Part shown: positions 1 to 31,600 of the stretch, piece after piece
How the letters are laid out: each line of letters starts with the position of its first letter
Numbering within the stretch: the stretch's first letter is position 1
DNA from: Caenorhabditis elegans
Lineage: Eukaryota; Nematoda; Chromadorea; Rhabditida; Rhabditidae
Reading direction: 5' to 3'
Assembly (NCBI RefSeq): GCF_000002985.6
Contig: NC_003281.10
Coordinates: 11,284,001 to 11,348,000 of the forward strand
DNA: 64,000 nt
Made by a program: the position numbers and the translations under genes
Notes under the pieces: generated by a model
Databases searched by the model: none
What the model saw: the letters and a program-made list of their open reading frames with translations, nothing else
Told to the model about the DNA's origin: nothing

Positions 1-247
1 ACAATTTTTATTAGTTTTCAGTTGAAATTGTGCAAAAATCTCTTTTTTTTTAATTGAAAATTGAGCCATTTTCTCGCGAAAAAGAATTGTTTCTCTTCGA
101 TTTTTTGTACGATTATATGACAAAACCCCATTTTTCCGGCGATTTTTGTCAATTTTGCGTGAAAATTTTGCAATTTTTGGGTGAAAAAATCCAATTTTTT
201 CATTTTTTTGAGTGAAAAAATCCGATTTTTTTGTAATTTTTCCGCAC

Positions 248-2118
248 CTCCAGTAGAAAGTGACCAATCTCCGTGATAAGCCAACGTATTATCAGAAATT
301 GAATCAATCATTGGACACACAATTGCAGTTCGCTCATCACTAATTCGTTGTACAATCGGCTCCAACCATCCATGATTAGCTTCACAGTGAGAATCCAAAA
401 ATACGATAATATCACCGACGGCTTCACGTGCTCCGGCGAGTTTTGCTCGAATGAGCCCGTGGCGAACGTGTTTTCGGATTAGACGAACTTTTCCGCCGAA
501 TCGTTTGATGTGCTCGTCTAGCGGCTCTTGCAGTTCTTCTGGAATATATTTTTTGATTATTTTCAGTCAGTTTTAGTAGTTTTTAGAACTTTTTCAGAAC
601 TTTTTCAAATTTTTTAGCTAGAAAATTGGGATTTTCTGGGATTTTTGAATTAATTTTCAATTTTTGAATTAATTTTTAGCTAGAAAATTGAGATTTTCAG
701 TCAATTTTAGTGATGATTTTAGGTTTGAAATTGAAAATTTCAGGCAGTTTTAGTAGTGTTCAGAATTTTTTCATAACGTTTAAAACATTTTAGCACGAAA
801 ATTGAGATTTTCAGTCAATTTTATATGTTTCAAACATTAAAAAAATTATTTTCGATTTTATTTGATACTTTTTGGCTAAAAATTGAGATTTTTCAAAATT
901 TAGATAATTTTCAGCTTGAAATTGAGATTTACAGGGCAATTTTAGAATTTTTTAATTTTTAGATAAAACAAAATGGGATTTTAAGCCGATTTCGGGTATT
1001 TTTCAGGAAATAAAAAATTAATTTTCCCATTTATTTGATAATTTTCAGCTTGAAATTCGGATTTTCAGACAATTTTCAGTCAGTTTTAGTAGTTTTTAGA
1101 ACTATTTCATAACCTTTTCTAAACATTTTAGCTGGAAAATTTCATACACTTTTAAAAATAATTCTCGTTTGTTCGGTTTTATTTGATGATATTTTTTTAA
1201 AGCTACAAATTGAGATTTTCAGTCAATTTCTGTATTTTTTCTTCATTTTCATTTCAGTTTGTTTTTTTTGTGAATTTTCGAAATAGTTCGACTATTTAAA
1301 ACCTCGTGTTCTGTAGTAAAAATTAAATATTTAAATGATTTTTTCCCTTTTTTTCAGCAAATTTTCTAATATTTTTCAATTTTTAAAGATTATTATTGAA
1401 TTTTAAAATATAAAAACCGGTTTTTGGAGAAAATTAGTTTTTTCCCCGGTTTTTTTGGTAATTTTCAATGCAAATCATTCTCAAATTATAATTTTTCAAC
1501 CAATTTTCCCAATTTTTCTCAAATTTTACTAACGTCTCTTGCTATTATCATCGAGCAAAATGACCTCCTGCAACAACTCTGGCGGGCTCCGATTAATCAC
1601 CGAATGCACCGTTCGGAGCAGCGGAGTCCACGCTTCATCAGTGAAAATAATGATGACAGAGGTCTTCGGCAATGCCGCATAGTCGTATTTAATATCTTTA
1701 CACGCCTGAATTCTCGGATCAGGTACGTCTCGATCAAGTGATATTTTATCAGAAGCATGCACATTCATAAACCATTTCTTCATATCGGCCTGACCGAGCT
1801 CTGCGTCTTTTCCGGTGAGCACAACGGGTTTTCCCTTCTCTCCAGGACCTTCCCGGGGCGCTGTGTAGTTCGGGATTTGGTGGAGCTCCCCGTTCCATGT
1901 TTCCGGAAGCCTTACGAGCTCTTCTGCGTATTTTTCTGCAAAAAAATAGATTTTTTAATAGAAAAATTCCACTAAAATTGCCCACCAATATCCGGAAACT
2001 GGAATTTCGTGCGTCGCCGATCGTTCCGATGATAAGCTACGATGCAGAAGAAGGCGACGGTCAGAAAGGCGGCGATGACGAACGTGCCCTTCTTGCGAGG
2101 AATAATATACCGAAGCAT
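248..2118 (-). CDS. gly-9: Polypeptide N-acetylgalactosaminyltransferase, 5' part (runs off left edge)
   Basis: Golgi enzyme that starts mucin-type O-glycosylation by moving GalNAc from UDP-GalNAc to Ser/Thr. Exons 1986-2118, 1534-1935 and 248-538 join in frame to 275 codons. The start codon at 2118 follows a TTTCCAG acceptor by one base, which suggests trans-splicing. The protein begins as a type II membrane protein: a short basic tail, then a hydrophobic anchor around residues 11-30. A stem follows, then the GT-A fold with TSVIIIFTDEAWTPLLRTV, LLDDNS and the metal-binding DSHCE (DxH) motif, ending at DWSLSTGG in the third exon. The rest of the catalytic domain and the lectin domain must lie left of position 1. 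It lies about 300 bp downstream of mib-1 on the same strand. The family is certain; gly-9 is recalled from the neighbourhood. Confidence 0.88.
539..1533 (-). other. gly-9 intron 2, AT-rich
   Basis: About 1 kb of AT-rich intron with degenerate repetition of short phrases (forms of GAAATTGAGATTTTCAGTCAATTTTAG recur every 60-120 bp between about 580 and 1230). No coding potential or RNA gene seen. Positions 1-247 are also intron. Confidence 0.7.
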
Positions 2119-2347
2119 GCTGGAAATATTTATTTTTCAGTGTTTTTCGAGTTATTTTGAACTTTTATTGTAAAAATCACTTAAAAATGAGTGAAAATCA
2201 TGAACAATTGGGTTTAAATTGAATTAAATTGAAAAACGTGGCAAAAATGTCGAGATGGACGAGGTTCCGGAGCCCCGCGGCCACGGCCCCCACGCCTTTT
2301 TGCGCGGCAATTCAAATCATTGTAGCATATTTTCCAGTTAAAACCCC

Positions 2348-2353
2348 TTTATT
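2348..2353 (-). terminator. Poly(A) signal of mib-1
   Basis: AATAAA on the minus strand, about 70 nt after the mib-1 stop at 2421. The next start codon (gly-9, 2118) lies about 230 nt further on, which is compatible with an operon-type intercistronic region. Confidence 0.6.
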
Positions 2354-2420
2354 TCTCAATAAAATCTTATTTATTTACACAGAAATGGAGTATACACAAT
2401 CAAAAGCAATAAATTGATAT

Positions 2421-5400
2421 TCACGAGTAGATCGGCTGCATCGTCTCGATAGTCTTTCTGCAGATGTGACATTGCTTCTTCAGTTTATCGGCACAATCCA
2501 CACAAGCCGTATGTCCACAATTAAATACAACCTGAAAATATTTAATTTTTCAAAAAATCGATAATTTATTGATTTTTTGTTTAAAGCCATACTCACCGCA
2601 ATCTTCAAATCCATACAAATCGCGCAGTTCGTCTCCAACTCGAGCTGCTCCAAACGTTTTCTCAGTTGATTCAACTCATTCTGCTTTTCACGTTCCACTT
2701 CGATTTTCGCCTCTCTCGCCGCATCGTCGGCGATTTGTTTGCGAACTTCTGCCGAAACTTGTTGACGATCGCCATCGGATGGTTCATGGCAGCGGGAGCC
2801 GATTTGAACTGGCTTTCCGTCTGTTTAAACATCGATATTTAGTATACAGAGAAAAATCGATACATCGATAATCGATTTTCCACGAAAACAAAATTGATCA
2901 AATTGCCAACGTGGCCTAGAAAACTCTAAAAAGGTATTTCTAGGCCACACCCCGTAAATCCTCGCAAATACCTTGATCATGAGCCTCGTTGATAAATTGA
3001 CGACACACTGGGCATCGGCGGATTGCCACTTTCTCCGTACAATCGACACAAGCGACCCGATGACCGCACGGGTCCAATTTGACAGTGGCAACCGAATTGA
3101 GACATGAAAATGTGCACATTGTTACTTCTGTCGAGTCGAATTTATCCTCACTCATCGCCATCATCATCGGCATCACCTGTCTGAAATTGAGTTTTGCGAC
3201 ATGGCCGAATTTTTTCGGAAACTCGGCCACCCATTTTTTTTTGTTTGTTGATTCTCTATATTTGATAGTACCTTACGCATCAATTTCAGAAACTTTTCAA
3301 AAAAAAAATCGAAAAATCAATTGGTGGCCGAGTTTTCTCATTTCGGCGGCCATCACTGAAATCCCAACCTCTGCTTAGTCTGTGCAATATGAACGATAAT
3401 CGATCTAAATGATGATTCTTCGCACAAATCCATCACGGTCATCCCTCTGCGATCTCTGAAAGGGACATTATTGATTTTTCTGAAAACTATCGATTTTTGT
3501 CGAAAAACATATTTTTCTAGAGAAATCGATTTTTTTTTTAAATATCGATTTTTATCCGAAATATTGACTTTCTTGAAGAATATCGATTTTCCCAGAAAAA
3601 GAGAAAAATTATCGATTTTCTTTAAAAAAAATAGACCAACTTGACATTCAAATCCGCTCCATTAGCAACCAAAAAGCAAATAGTGGCAAGTTGCCACATC
3701 GGACGAAGTCGGCTTGCCATCTCATCAAGATTCAGGTTCGTACGAACAAGTTGAGCACAAACCGGAACCAACGACGCCGGATATTGCTCCGAATTGCTCA
3801 ACATTTCACGAATCAACTGGAAAACCGGTGTCTGTCCATTCAAATCGATAATATTCGATGGAGCGCCGGCTTTAACGAGAGCCTGAATTGCTGCAAGCCG
3901 ATTACAGTCTTTTTCCGCTTCTCCTGTCCATTTTTCGAGGGCGTAGTGGAGTACTCCGCGACCGAACTTGTCACGACGGTGGACTTCTAGGCCAAGCTGA
4001 AGAAAATAATTAAAAAAAGTTGTCGGAAAATTCAAATTTCTGGAAAAAAAATTTTGGCGAAAAATTAAAATTTTTCGAGAAAAATTTTGATCTTAAATTC
4101 ATTATTTTCGGCAAAAAAATCCTAAAAACTAACGTGGCCGAGTTTTGCATAAACCTCGGCCACCAACACTACTAATTTTTTTCACCTACCGAAATAAGTT
4201 TATTGACAACATTCGCATGGCCAGAGGCAGCGGCAAAATGCAATGCGCTCATTCCAGTTTTCGAGGTGGTATTACGGTAGGAGGCACGCAACAGGAGAAG
4301 CTGCTCGACGGTGCTGAAAATGTTGGAGGGGGTGGTGCACTTCTAATAGAGGTTTTACCTGACATGACCACTCATAATTGCAATTTGGATGGGTGTCATA
4401 TTGCTATTGTTCACGTGATGAATGTTCGCACGAGTATTTGTCAGAATTCTACTTATTGCCGCTTTCTGAAATTGTTTTAGCGATTATCGATTTTCTGGTC
4501 AGTTTTCGGAAAAATCAATAACACAAACCTTATTCGAAGACTCTGGCAGCCGGCACACCTCATGCAAAAGTGTGTCGCCAAAATTGTTCGGAACACACGG
4601 AATACAAGTACTCGTACCGAGAAGCCGATCGATACAAGCTGCGTGGGCGTGACGGGCGGCCAAATGAAGCGGTGTTAGACCGTTGGCCGCTTGTGAATTG
4701 ATGTCTTTTGGGAGAAGAAGCATTACAGTATCCAGCATTTTGTCAAGACCTCTGCAAGAATTATTGATTTTTTTAATTTTTTTTTAAATCGATTTTTTTA
4801 CGATTTCCCACCTCTCCGCAGCCACATGAATGATAGTTCGATTCTCGGAATCTCTGGCGGTTCTATCTGCACCCAACGCGACAAGCATCACAACAACATT
4901 CCGTAGATCATCGGCGACAGCACGGAAAAGTGGCAGTTGACCGTCGAAAAGGGTCCGAACTTGTTGCGGATCCGATCGGATCGATTCGACGAGAAGCGCA
5001 TAGCTCAGCGCGTCTTCACCCCAATTCGCGATCACTTGCATTAAGGTGTCCGGGGTGTAGCCGTGGATTGTGTGCTGAAAAAATCGATTTATCTTTCAGG
5101 TAGGCATGTAGGTAGGTAGGCAGATAGGCAGGTAGGCATGTAGGCATGTAAGCTGACCTATGGACCAGCAGGCAAATATGTAGACAGACAGGCTTTATGC
5201 AGACGCATTTTCAGGCAAACATGTAGGAAGGCAGGAAAAAAACAAGCAGGTAGTCGCGGAGGCAGGCGTGTAGGCAAGTAGGCATGTAGGTATGTAGGTT
5301 TGTAAGCTTACCTATGAACAATCAGGCAAATATGTAGACAGACAAGCTTTATGCGGACGCATTTTCAGGCATTTTCAGCATCAGACAACAATTTGACAGG

Positions 5401-6565
5401 CTATTGCGATAGTAGGCAACTAGGTAGGCACATAATCAGATAAGCGTGTAGGCAGGCAGTTTTGGAGGCAGACATGCCTGAAGTTACCTACCTTATAAGT
5501 ATGAACCGACGGCTCATTATTATCTCTAGCAATCATTGACAATCGGGGACCCGAATAAACCGGACACAAAAAGATATCCCGTCTCTCATCAGTCCATCCC
5601 GTATTCGCATTAACCGCCACCTGAATCTCCCGGGTAATCGTCGGATTCGAGGCGCTTTTCAGTTGAACCAAATGCTTCGGAATTCCACCTAAATTCAATG
5701 GTTCCTTCGTTGCCACTATTCCGATTGTCGTTTTTTCCGGATCTCCGCGGGTTATTGCAACGAGATCACCTTTTGAATGATCTATACATTGAGGGAATTC
5801 CAACGCGTCCAGCGGCCATTCGGTAGAGAGCTTGAACTGAAAATTTAAATTTAAATTTGGGATGAAAAATTCGGAAAAAGGCTCTTTTTTCAGTGTTACC
5901 TCTGAAAGCTTGAAATCAAAAAAATTCAGGAAAAGTTTTAAGTATCTTCAATGAAGATTTCAGTTTCTGTACCGTTATCAACCAATTTTCATTTAAAAAT
6001 TCGATATTGAAAATCAAAAATTACAGTAGCCTTTTAAAGACGCACGCCACTTTCGCAATACTTCTCCTGGCGCGATCAGTAAAAATGTGTGCGCCTTTAA
6101 ACGATTACGGTAGTATCCAAGCAATTTAAACTTTTTTTTTCCGATTTTCAATGGAAAAAAGTACAAAAAAGATCGCTAGATTCCGAAAAATCACACATTT
6201 TACACAAAATCTTCAAAAAATCAGCTTACAAGCTCTGGATTTTGCGGAACTGCGTAGTAAACCCGAACATTTGCAGTGTGCCGGTGCTCGTTGATGCTCT
6301 CGATATAGCCAATGTGACCGAGAAGCTGAAAATGTTGAAGATTTGCCTGTTTTGAAGAGATTCTCAGCAAAAAATTTCAGATTTCAGCATTTTTTTCTTT
6401 TCTGCCACTCACAGCCAAATGTGTCTTCGTCCACGCAACATTATTGTACGAATTGAGGCGTTGTGCATGATTTGGATGATTTTCCGATATCAGAATTCGA
6501 TCGCCCGGTGTGAAATACGTCAGGTACTCGTCGTAGCTCGGCGATTCGCCAGCTACTCCGTTCAT
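2421..6565 (-). CDS. mib-1: Mind bomb-type RING E3 ubiquitin ligase
   Basis: Mind bomb ligases ubiquitinate Notch ligands and other membrane proteins. Twelve exons join exactly in frame to 765 aa: 6413-6565, 6230-6325, 5492-5836, 4812-5074, 4529-4751, 4359-4465, 4190-4313, 3641-3996, 3369-3455, 2972-3180, 2597-2820, 2421-2531. Residues 1 to about 195 resemble the Mib repeats (YFTPGDRILI; KGDLVAITRGD; NTGWTDERRD). Residues about 200-585 are ankyrin repeats (GLTPLHLAARHAHAACIDRLL; GMSALHFAAASGHANVV). A RING-like cluster lies at about 605-650 (DPCGHRVACVDC, RRCPVCRQ), then a charged helix, then a C-terminal RING (CAICMDLKIA, NCGHTACVDC, CHICRKTIE). The usual MIB/HERC2-ZZ-MIB/HERC2 N-terminus is absent, and human MIB1 is longer (1006 aa). 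Divergent from smc-3; probably the first gene of an operon with gly-9. Confidence 0.93.
3186..4172. repeat. Scattered GTGGCCGAG hairpins in mib-1 introns
   Basis: Short inverted copies of a GTGGCCGAG/CTCGGCCAC unit occur at about 3198-3345 and 4134-4166, in two mib-1 introns. A single GTGGCCTAG-like copy is near 2911. They are the same motif that forms the tandem array at 62885-63345. Confidence 0.6.
5097..5480. repeat. GTAGGCAG/GTAGGCATG minisatellite in mib-1 intron 3
   Basis: Tandem TAGGCAGG, TAGGCATG and TAGGTAGG units fill most of the intron. A longer unit of about 150 bp is repeated: GCAAATATGTAGACAGACA and the GACGCATTTTCAGGCA that follows it appear near 5170-5217 and again near 5325-5371. 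Confidence 0.8.
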
Positions 6566-6941
6566 TTTTGTGAGAAATAATTGAAATAAATAATTTTTTG
6601 TTATTCTGCTTTAGTTTTTTGTTTTAGACACGTTTTTCCGTGGTTTTCTAGTATTTTTCCGAGAATAACACGTTTTTATTTGGAAAAACCCTCATTTTTC
6701 GAAATATCCTTGTCCGAGAGGAGTACACACCGGGTGGCCGAGTGGGGATTTCTAGTCCCGGGTCGCGCCCGCGAATTCTTCGCTTTGAATTTGAAATTTA
6801 TTTTTGCTGATTTTCAGTGTTTTTTGCGATTTCCATCGATTTTCCTCATTCAAAAAGTTTTTTTTGACTTAAATTCTGCGATTTTCTCATCTATATTATC
6901 GATGTTTCAGTCAACATCCCATCACTTGATGCAATAAACCG
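6566..6941. promoter_or_regulatory. Shared divergent promoter of mib-1 and smc-3
   Basis: 376 bp separate the two start codons. A GC-richer stretch lies at 6708-6775 (GTGGCCGAGTGGGG, CCCGGGTCGCGCCCGCG). On the smc-3 side, TGTTTCAG at 6903-6910 sits 31 nt before the smc-3 ATG and fits an SL trans-splice acceptor. No TATA box stands out. Confidence 0.55.
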
Positions 6942-21900
<14,959 letters not shown>

Positions 21901-22876
21901 ATATATGCATATTTTGAATATTTTTTTGTCTCTGAAAATGTTTCAAATTCCCGCCACCACCCACACTATCTACCTTATCAAAAAAAAAAATTCACTTTTT
22001 TTTTCTATCCCAATTGAACTCTTCCTTTTTTTCTATTTATATTGTACAATGATCCCATCCACCCAAATTATTCGATTCGATCTCCCTTTTTTTTTAAATT
22101 TAATCTCTTTTAACGTTTAAACCCACCAAAGTTTCCAATTTTCTCTACTTTTTAGTTTTTTTCAAGATTTTAATTGAAAATCCATTCCTCTGGATAAATT
22201 TGTAAAATGGGAATTTTTCTAGAAAATTTAGGCAAAGAAATTGGAAAAAATTGAGTTTTTTTTAAACAAAAAGTGGTGATTTTTCGAAAAAATTCTGAAA
22301 TTGGCCAAAATTAGTGAGAGAAAATTTTAATTTTTTTAAGTGAAAATTTCGGAATTTCTATCAAATTTTGTACGAAAAAAAATTAATTTTCAAACAAAAA
22401 TATTTAGGAAAAATTAGAATTTTAAAATATTTAAGGTTTTTTTTAGAACTTTAAAAAATATATAATCTTCCAAATTTTTTTAAAGGAAAAATTATGAAGT
22501 TATGGGAATTTTCAACAAAAATTAGTATTTAAAAAAAAATTAGTTTTATTTTTTTTTTTCAACTAAATTTTTCTCTAAATTAAATATCACAAAATTAGCT
22601 TTCTTTTTTTGGATTTTAAAACAATTTCCTGAAAAGAATTCGTCAAAAAGTTAAATATTTTAGTAATTTAGGAAGGAGGGGAAAACAGATAGAAAGCCAA
22701 AAAAAAAAGCAGTCGATCGATTTGGAAATTGGGAATAAAACTGTTGTATATGCACATGCGGGAAGGCAGGGGAGAGGGGAGGGGAAATTCGAGAATTTTG
22801 CGATTTTTGATGATAGTACAAAGTGAAACAATATAGAGAATGATGGTGAGAGAAATTAAAAAAAAAAACGAAAAAT
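21901..22876. other. Convergent intergenic region, smc-3 / rab-35
   Basis: 976 bp that contain both 3' UTRs: AT-rich with T and A runs, and a GA-rich patch at about 22735-22785. I see no extra gene. Short frames on the minus strand here are low-complexity. Confidence 0.7.
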
Positions 22877-27546
<4,670 letters not shown>

Positions 27547-28696
27547 TGATGTTGGGTTGCAGAAGCCTGGAAATTGGGGGTTTTTTTTTTCAAAATTCTC
27601 TAGGAAATTCGTGAATTTTTCGGATTTTCCGGTTTTTTCTAGACAAAAATTACATTTTCTAGTTTATAACTAGAGTTTCTAGTTAAAATGAAATAAAAAT
27701 TACACTTGAAAATTTTTTAAAAAATATTTTCAATTCCGGCAAAAAACTGGATTTTCCGGCAATTTACCGATTTGCCGGAAATATTCAAATCCGGCAAATT
27801 GCAGATTTGCCGGAAATATTAAAATCCGGCAATTTATCGATTTGCCGGAAATATTCAAATCCGGCAAGTTGCAGATTTGCCGAAAATATTCAAACCGGCA
27901 AACTGTAGATTTGCCGGAAATACTAAAATCCGGCAATTTATCGATTTGCCGGAAATATTAAAATCCGGCAATTTATCGATTTGCCGGAAATATTCAAACC
28001 GGCAAATTACCAGAGGTTTCATTTTCGGAAAATGACCGGTTAAAAAAAAATTTGTCTTCTAATTTTTTACACCAAAATTTAGAAATTTAGCGAAGTTTAA
28101 AATTTAGAATTTTAAAAAAAATTTGTTTTTTAATGTAAAATCTAGAAATTTCCCAGAAAATTCAGCAGAAACTTAGCGGCTTTTGGAACCGTAAAATCTT
28201 AAAAAAAAAAGCTTTTTTAAAAAAGGAAAAAATTGGGGATTTTATATAATACAGTGCAGTTTTAGGGGCGAAAATAGGCCAAAAAAATGAATTTTCAAGT
28301 TAAAAACTTGAAAAAAAATGCAATTTTAGGACCAAAAAGGGCAAAAAAAAAACGGGAAAAAAAAAATTTAATTTACAAAAAAAAATTGAAAAAACCTCGA
28401 GAAATGTCATCGGAACTGTGATAAATATCATGTTGAATAGCGAGTTTTCGGTATTTGAAAAGTTTTCGGCACCGAATCATTTTTCCGACTTTTTTTCAGC
28501 TGTTTTCAGGCGGAAAAAGTGAGAGAAATGAATGTGTGTTCTAAGTGATGAGAGAGAGATAGAGAGTGAAAACGAGATTCAGAGAAACAAAAAAAAATGG
28601 GGGAAAAAATGAAAATGAAACAAAAAAAAATGAAATATGAATCATATAATTGCTAAAATTCAGGGGAGGAGGAGGAGAGGTTTTTTAGGAGAGTTT
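27547..28696. other. Gap between teg-1 and rab-35 (same strand)
   Basis: 1.15 kb. It holds the TTTGCCGG array, A/T runs, and a purine-rich stretch at about 28545-28680 (GAGAGAGATAGAGAG; GGGGAGGAGGAGGAG) that may belong to the teg-1 3' UTR or the rab-35 promoter. No gene seen. Confidence 0.65.
27735..28018. repeat. Array of GATTTGCCGGAAATATTCAAAT units
   Basis: About eight degenerate units of 34-35 bp in the gap between rab-35 and teg-1. Each pairs GATTTGCCGGAAATATT with AATCCGGCAAATT. Related arrays occur at 30275-30615, 31134-31900 and 54445-54889. Confidence 0.85.
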
Positions 28697-31600
28697 TTAC
28701 AAATAAAGCTCGAAATCAATTCTGGCAACTGGATTAAAATGTCCATTTGTTCCAGAACGTCTGGCAACACCTTCTGCCGAAAGAAGTCCTTTTGATTGGC
28801 GATCCATCATTTCTGAAGTCGGAATCGGGCCCTGGAATTGGAAAAAATTTTTACTTTTTTTGAGACTTTTTTTCATTAAAAAAAATTTCAGAATTTTCAA
28901 AAAAAAATTTTTGAAATTTTTTTGACATATTTTAATTTATTTTTCGAACACATTTTCGGCAAACCGGCGATTTGCCGGATTTTTCAGCGTGAATTTTAAT
29001 AAGAAAAAACTATTTCGATTAAAACGGGTCTAAACCTAACAAAAATTGAATTTTTTCGATTTCTGGATAAAAATTGGCTATTTTTGACATTTTTCACCAA
29101 ATTTTCATGGAAATGTTCAAAGTTTTTGCTAAAAATAGGCTATTCTGATTATATCCCAAAAAATTGGTTTAAAAAAATCAATTCTTCATTTAAAAAAAAA
29201 AAAACTATTTTGTTAACACGAATTTCGCCAAAATCGTCCGTTTTTTCGCTGAAAAATTAGGATTTTTCGGTATAAAATCGAGAATTTCCGACAATTTTTC
29301 AACAATTTTTCAACTCAAAATTACCAAAAATTCAGGCATTTTGACTTTGTCTTGACTGAATTGTGAATTTTCAGATAATTTTTAATGTTTTTCTTCTAAA
29401 AATGCAATAAAATTGAAAATTTTCGAGAATTTTCCGAATAAATATGTTTAAGTTCAAAAACCAAGTTTATCCGATTTTTATTCAAAAAAATTCTTTTTTT
29501 TACTTTTTTTTTTTTTTTTTTTGGTAATTTTCTTACTTTAAAAATATGAAAATGTGTAGATTTTTCCATATTTTCTGCAATTTTCTTGCTCAAAATTGCA
29601 GAAAATTGGCTAATTCTAGTTTGTTTCACTGAAAAAATTATTTTTTTTCCTCTGAAATCAGTAAAAATTGGGATTTTTTCCAGTATTTTCTTTTCAAATA
29701 TCAAATTTGTCGTAGAATTTCCCACTATTCTACCTCAATTTTCGCCTCTTCATTAGCCTTATATTCCCATTTAACACTATCATCTGCTTCTTCTTCTTCT
29801 TGCTCCATTGGAGCTCCTGCTGCTCTTGCTGCTCCAGTTGAAGTTGGCTCATCAGAGAACATATCCAACTCATCAGCGGCTGTACTTATCATTTTTTGCA
29901 ATTGGAAATTGAATTTCTCACGATGCCATTCGTAGGCGTCCATCTGGAATTAAAATTCTGATTTTTTTTTTGAGTTTTTTGGCCAAAATTTGGAATTTTT
30001 CATATTTTTTATCGAAATTTTTTAACTTTTTTAACAAAAATGCTCATTTTTCGCTATTTTTGATGTTTTTCACCAAAATTTTGTGAAAAAATATAGGTTT
30101 TCGCAATGAAAATGCGCGCTATTTTTACGTTTTTCACTGAAAAAAAAAAGTATTTTAAATTGGAAAAATCCGAATTTTTTCAGATTTTAGCTGAAAATTG
30201 TCATTTTTCATCAAAACACCGGAAGAAATTGATCTAAAAGAAAAATAATCTAAATTTTCGGGTTAAAGAAAAATATTTTCGGCAAATCGCCAATTTGCCG
30301 GATTGTAATATTTTCGGCAAATCGGTAAATTGCCGGATTTGAATATTTTCGGCAAATCTGCAGTTTGCCGGATTGTAATATTTTCGGCAAACCGGCAATT
30401 TGCCGGATTTGAATATATTCGGCAAATCTGCACTTTGCCGGATTTGAATAATTTGGGCAAATCTGCAATTTCCCAAAAATTAACATTTCCGGCAAATCTG
30501 CACTTTGCCGGATTTGAATAATTTGGGCAAATCTGCAATTTCCCAAAAATGAACATTTCCGGCAAAACGGCACTTTGCCGGATTTGAATAATTTCGGCAA
30601 ATCTGCACTCTGCCAGTTTTTTTCAGCGCGAATTTTGTGAAAAAATCGCATTTTTCACAAACGAATTAAATTAAAACCGGTCTAAATCTTGCAAAAATTG
30701 AATTTTTTTCGATTTTTGGCTAAAAATTGGCAATTTTTTCGACATTCGCGCGGGTTTTTTATGAATTTCGTTTCAAAAAATTGAGCGTAGCATGAATTTT
30801 CTGGAACTTTAAGCTGTGAAAAACGAACAATTCCAGCAGAAATGAGTTCATCAGCGAGCCCAGAGAGCTGTGAAGTTTCCTTCTGCCCATCAGTTGGCTC
30901 AAATGATTTTCCGGCTTTTTTGGCGGCCCAACGAAGTTTCCGTTCTTCAGCAGCACTTAATCCTTTCTTCTTTTTGAGCTCTGAAAGAGCTTTAGCCACT
31001 GTTTGATTGGGTTTCAGGAGGTTGACAAGTTGCTCGAAAATTTCTTTTTTTCGTGCATCACTCATTGTAATTGGCTCCGGCTCTTCGTCTTCCAAGGATT
31101 TCTGGAAATTTTGAGGAATTTTTATATTGAAATCAGGGGGGTGGGCGGCAATTGTCGGTTTACCGGAAATTTTTATTTCCGCCAAATTGCCAATTTACCG
31201 GGTTTTCAATTCCGGCAAATCCGGCAATTTGCCAGAAATTTTATTTCCGCCAATTTACCAATTTCCCAGGTTTTCAATTCCGGCAATTCCGGCAATTTGC
31301 CAGAAATTTTTATTTCCGCCAATTAGCCAATTTGCAGGAAATTTTTATTCCGACAATCTGCCAATTTGCCGGAAATTTTTATTTCCGACAGTTTGCCGAT
31401 TTGCCGGAAATTTTTTTTCCGCCAAATTGCCAATATCCCGGGTTTTCAATTCCGGCAATTCCGGCAATTTGCCAGAAATTTTTTTTTTCCGCCAAATTGC
31501 CAATTTGCCGGGTTTTCAATTCCGGCAATTCCGGCAATTTGCCAGAAATTTTTTTTTCCGCCAAATTGCCAATTTGCCGGGTTTTCAATTCCGGCAATTC

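Noticed and set aside
27735..28018. Possible CRISPR array
   Set aside because: Evenly repeated ~34-bp units, but the whole unit repeats without unique spacers, and the genome is a nematode's.
27547..28696. teg-1 and rab-35 as an operon
   Set aside because: Same strand, but 1.15 kb apart with a repeat array between. That is too far for a usual C. elegans operon without SL2 evidence.
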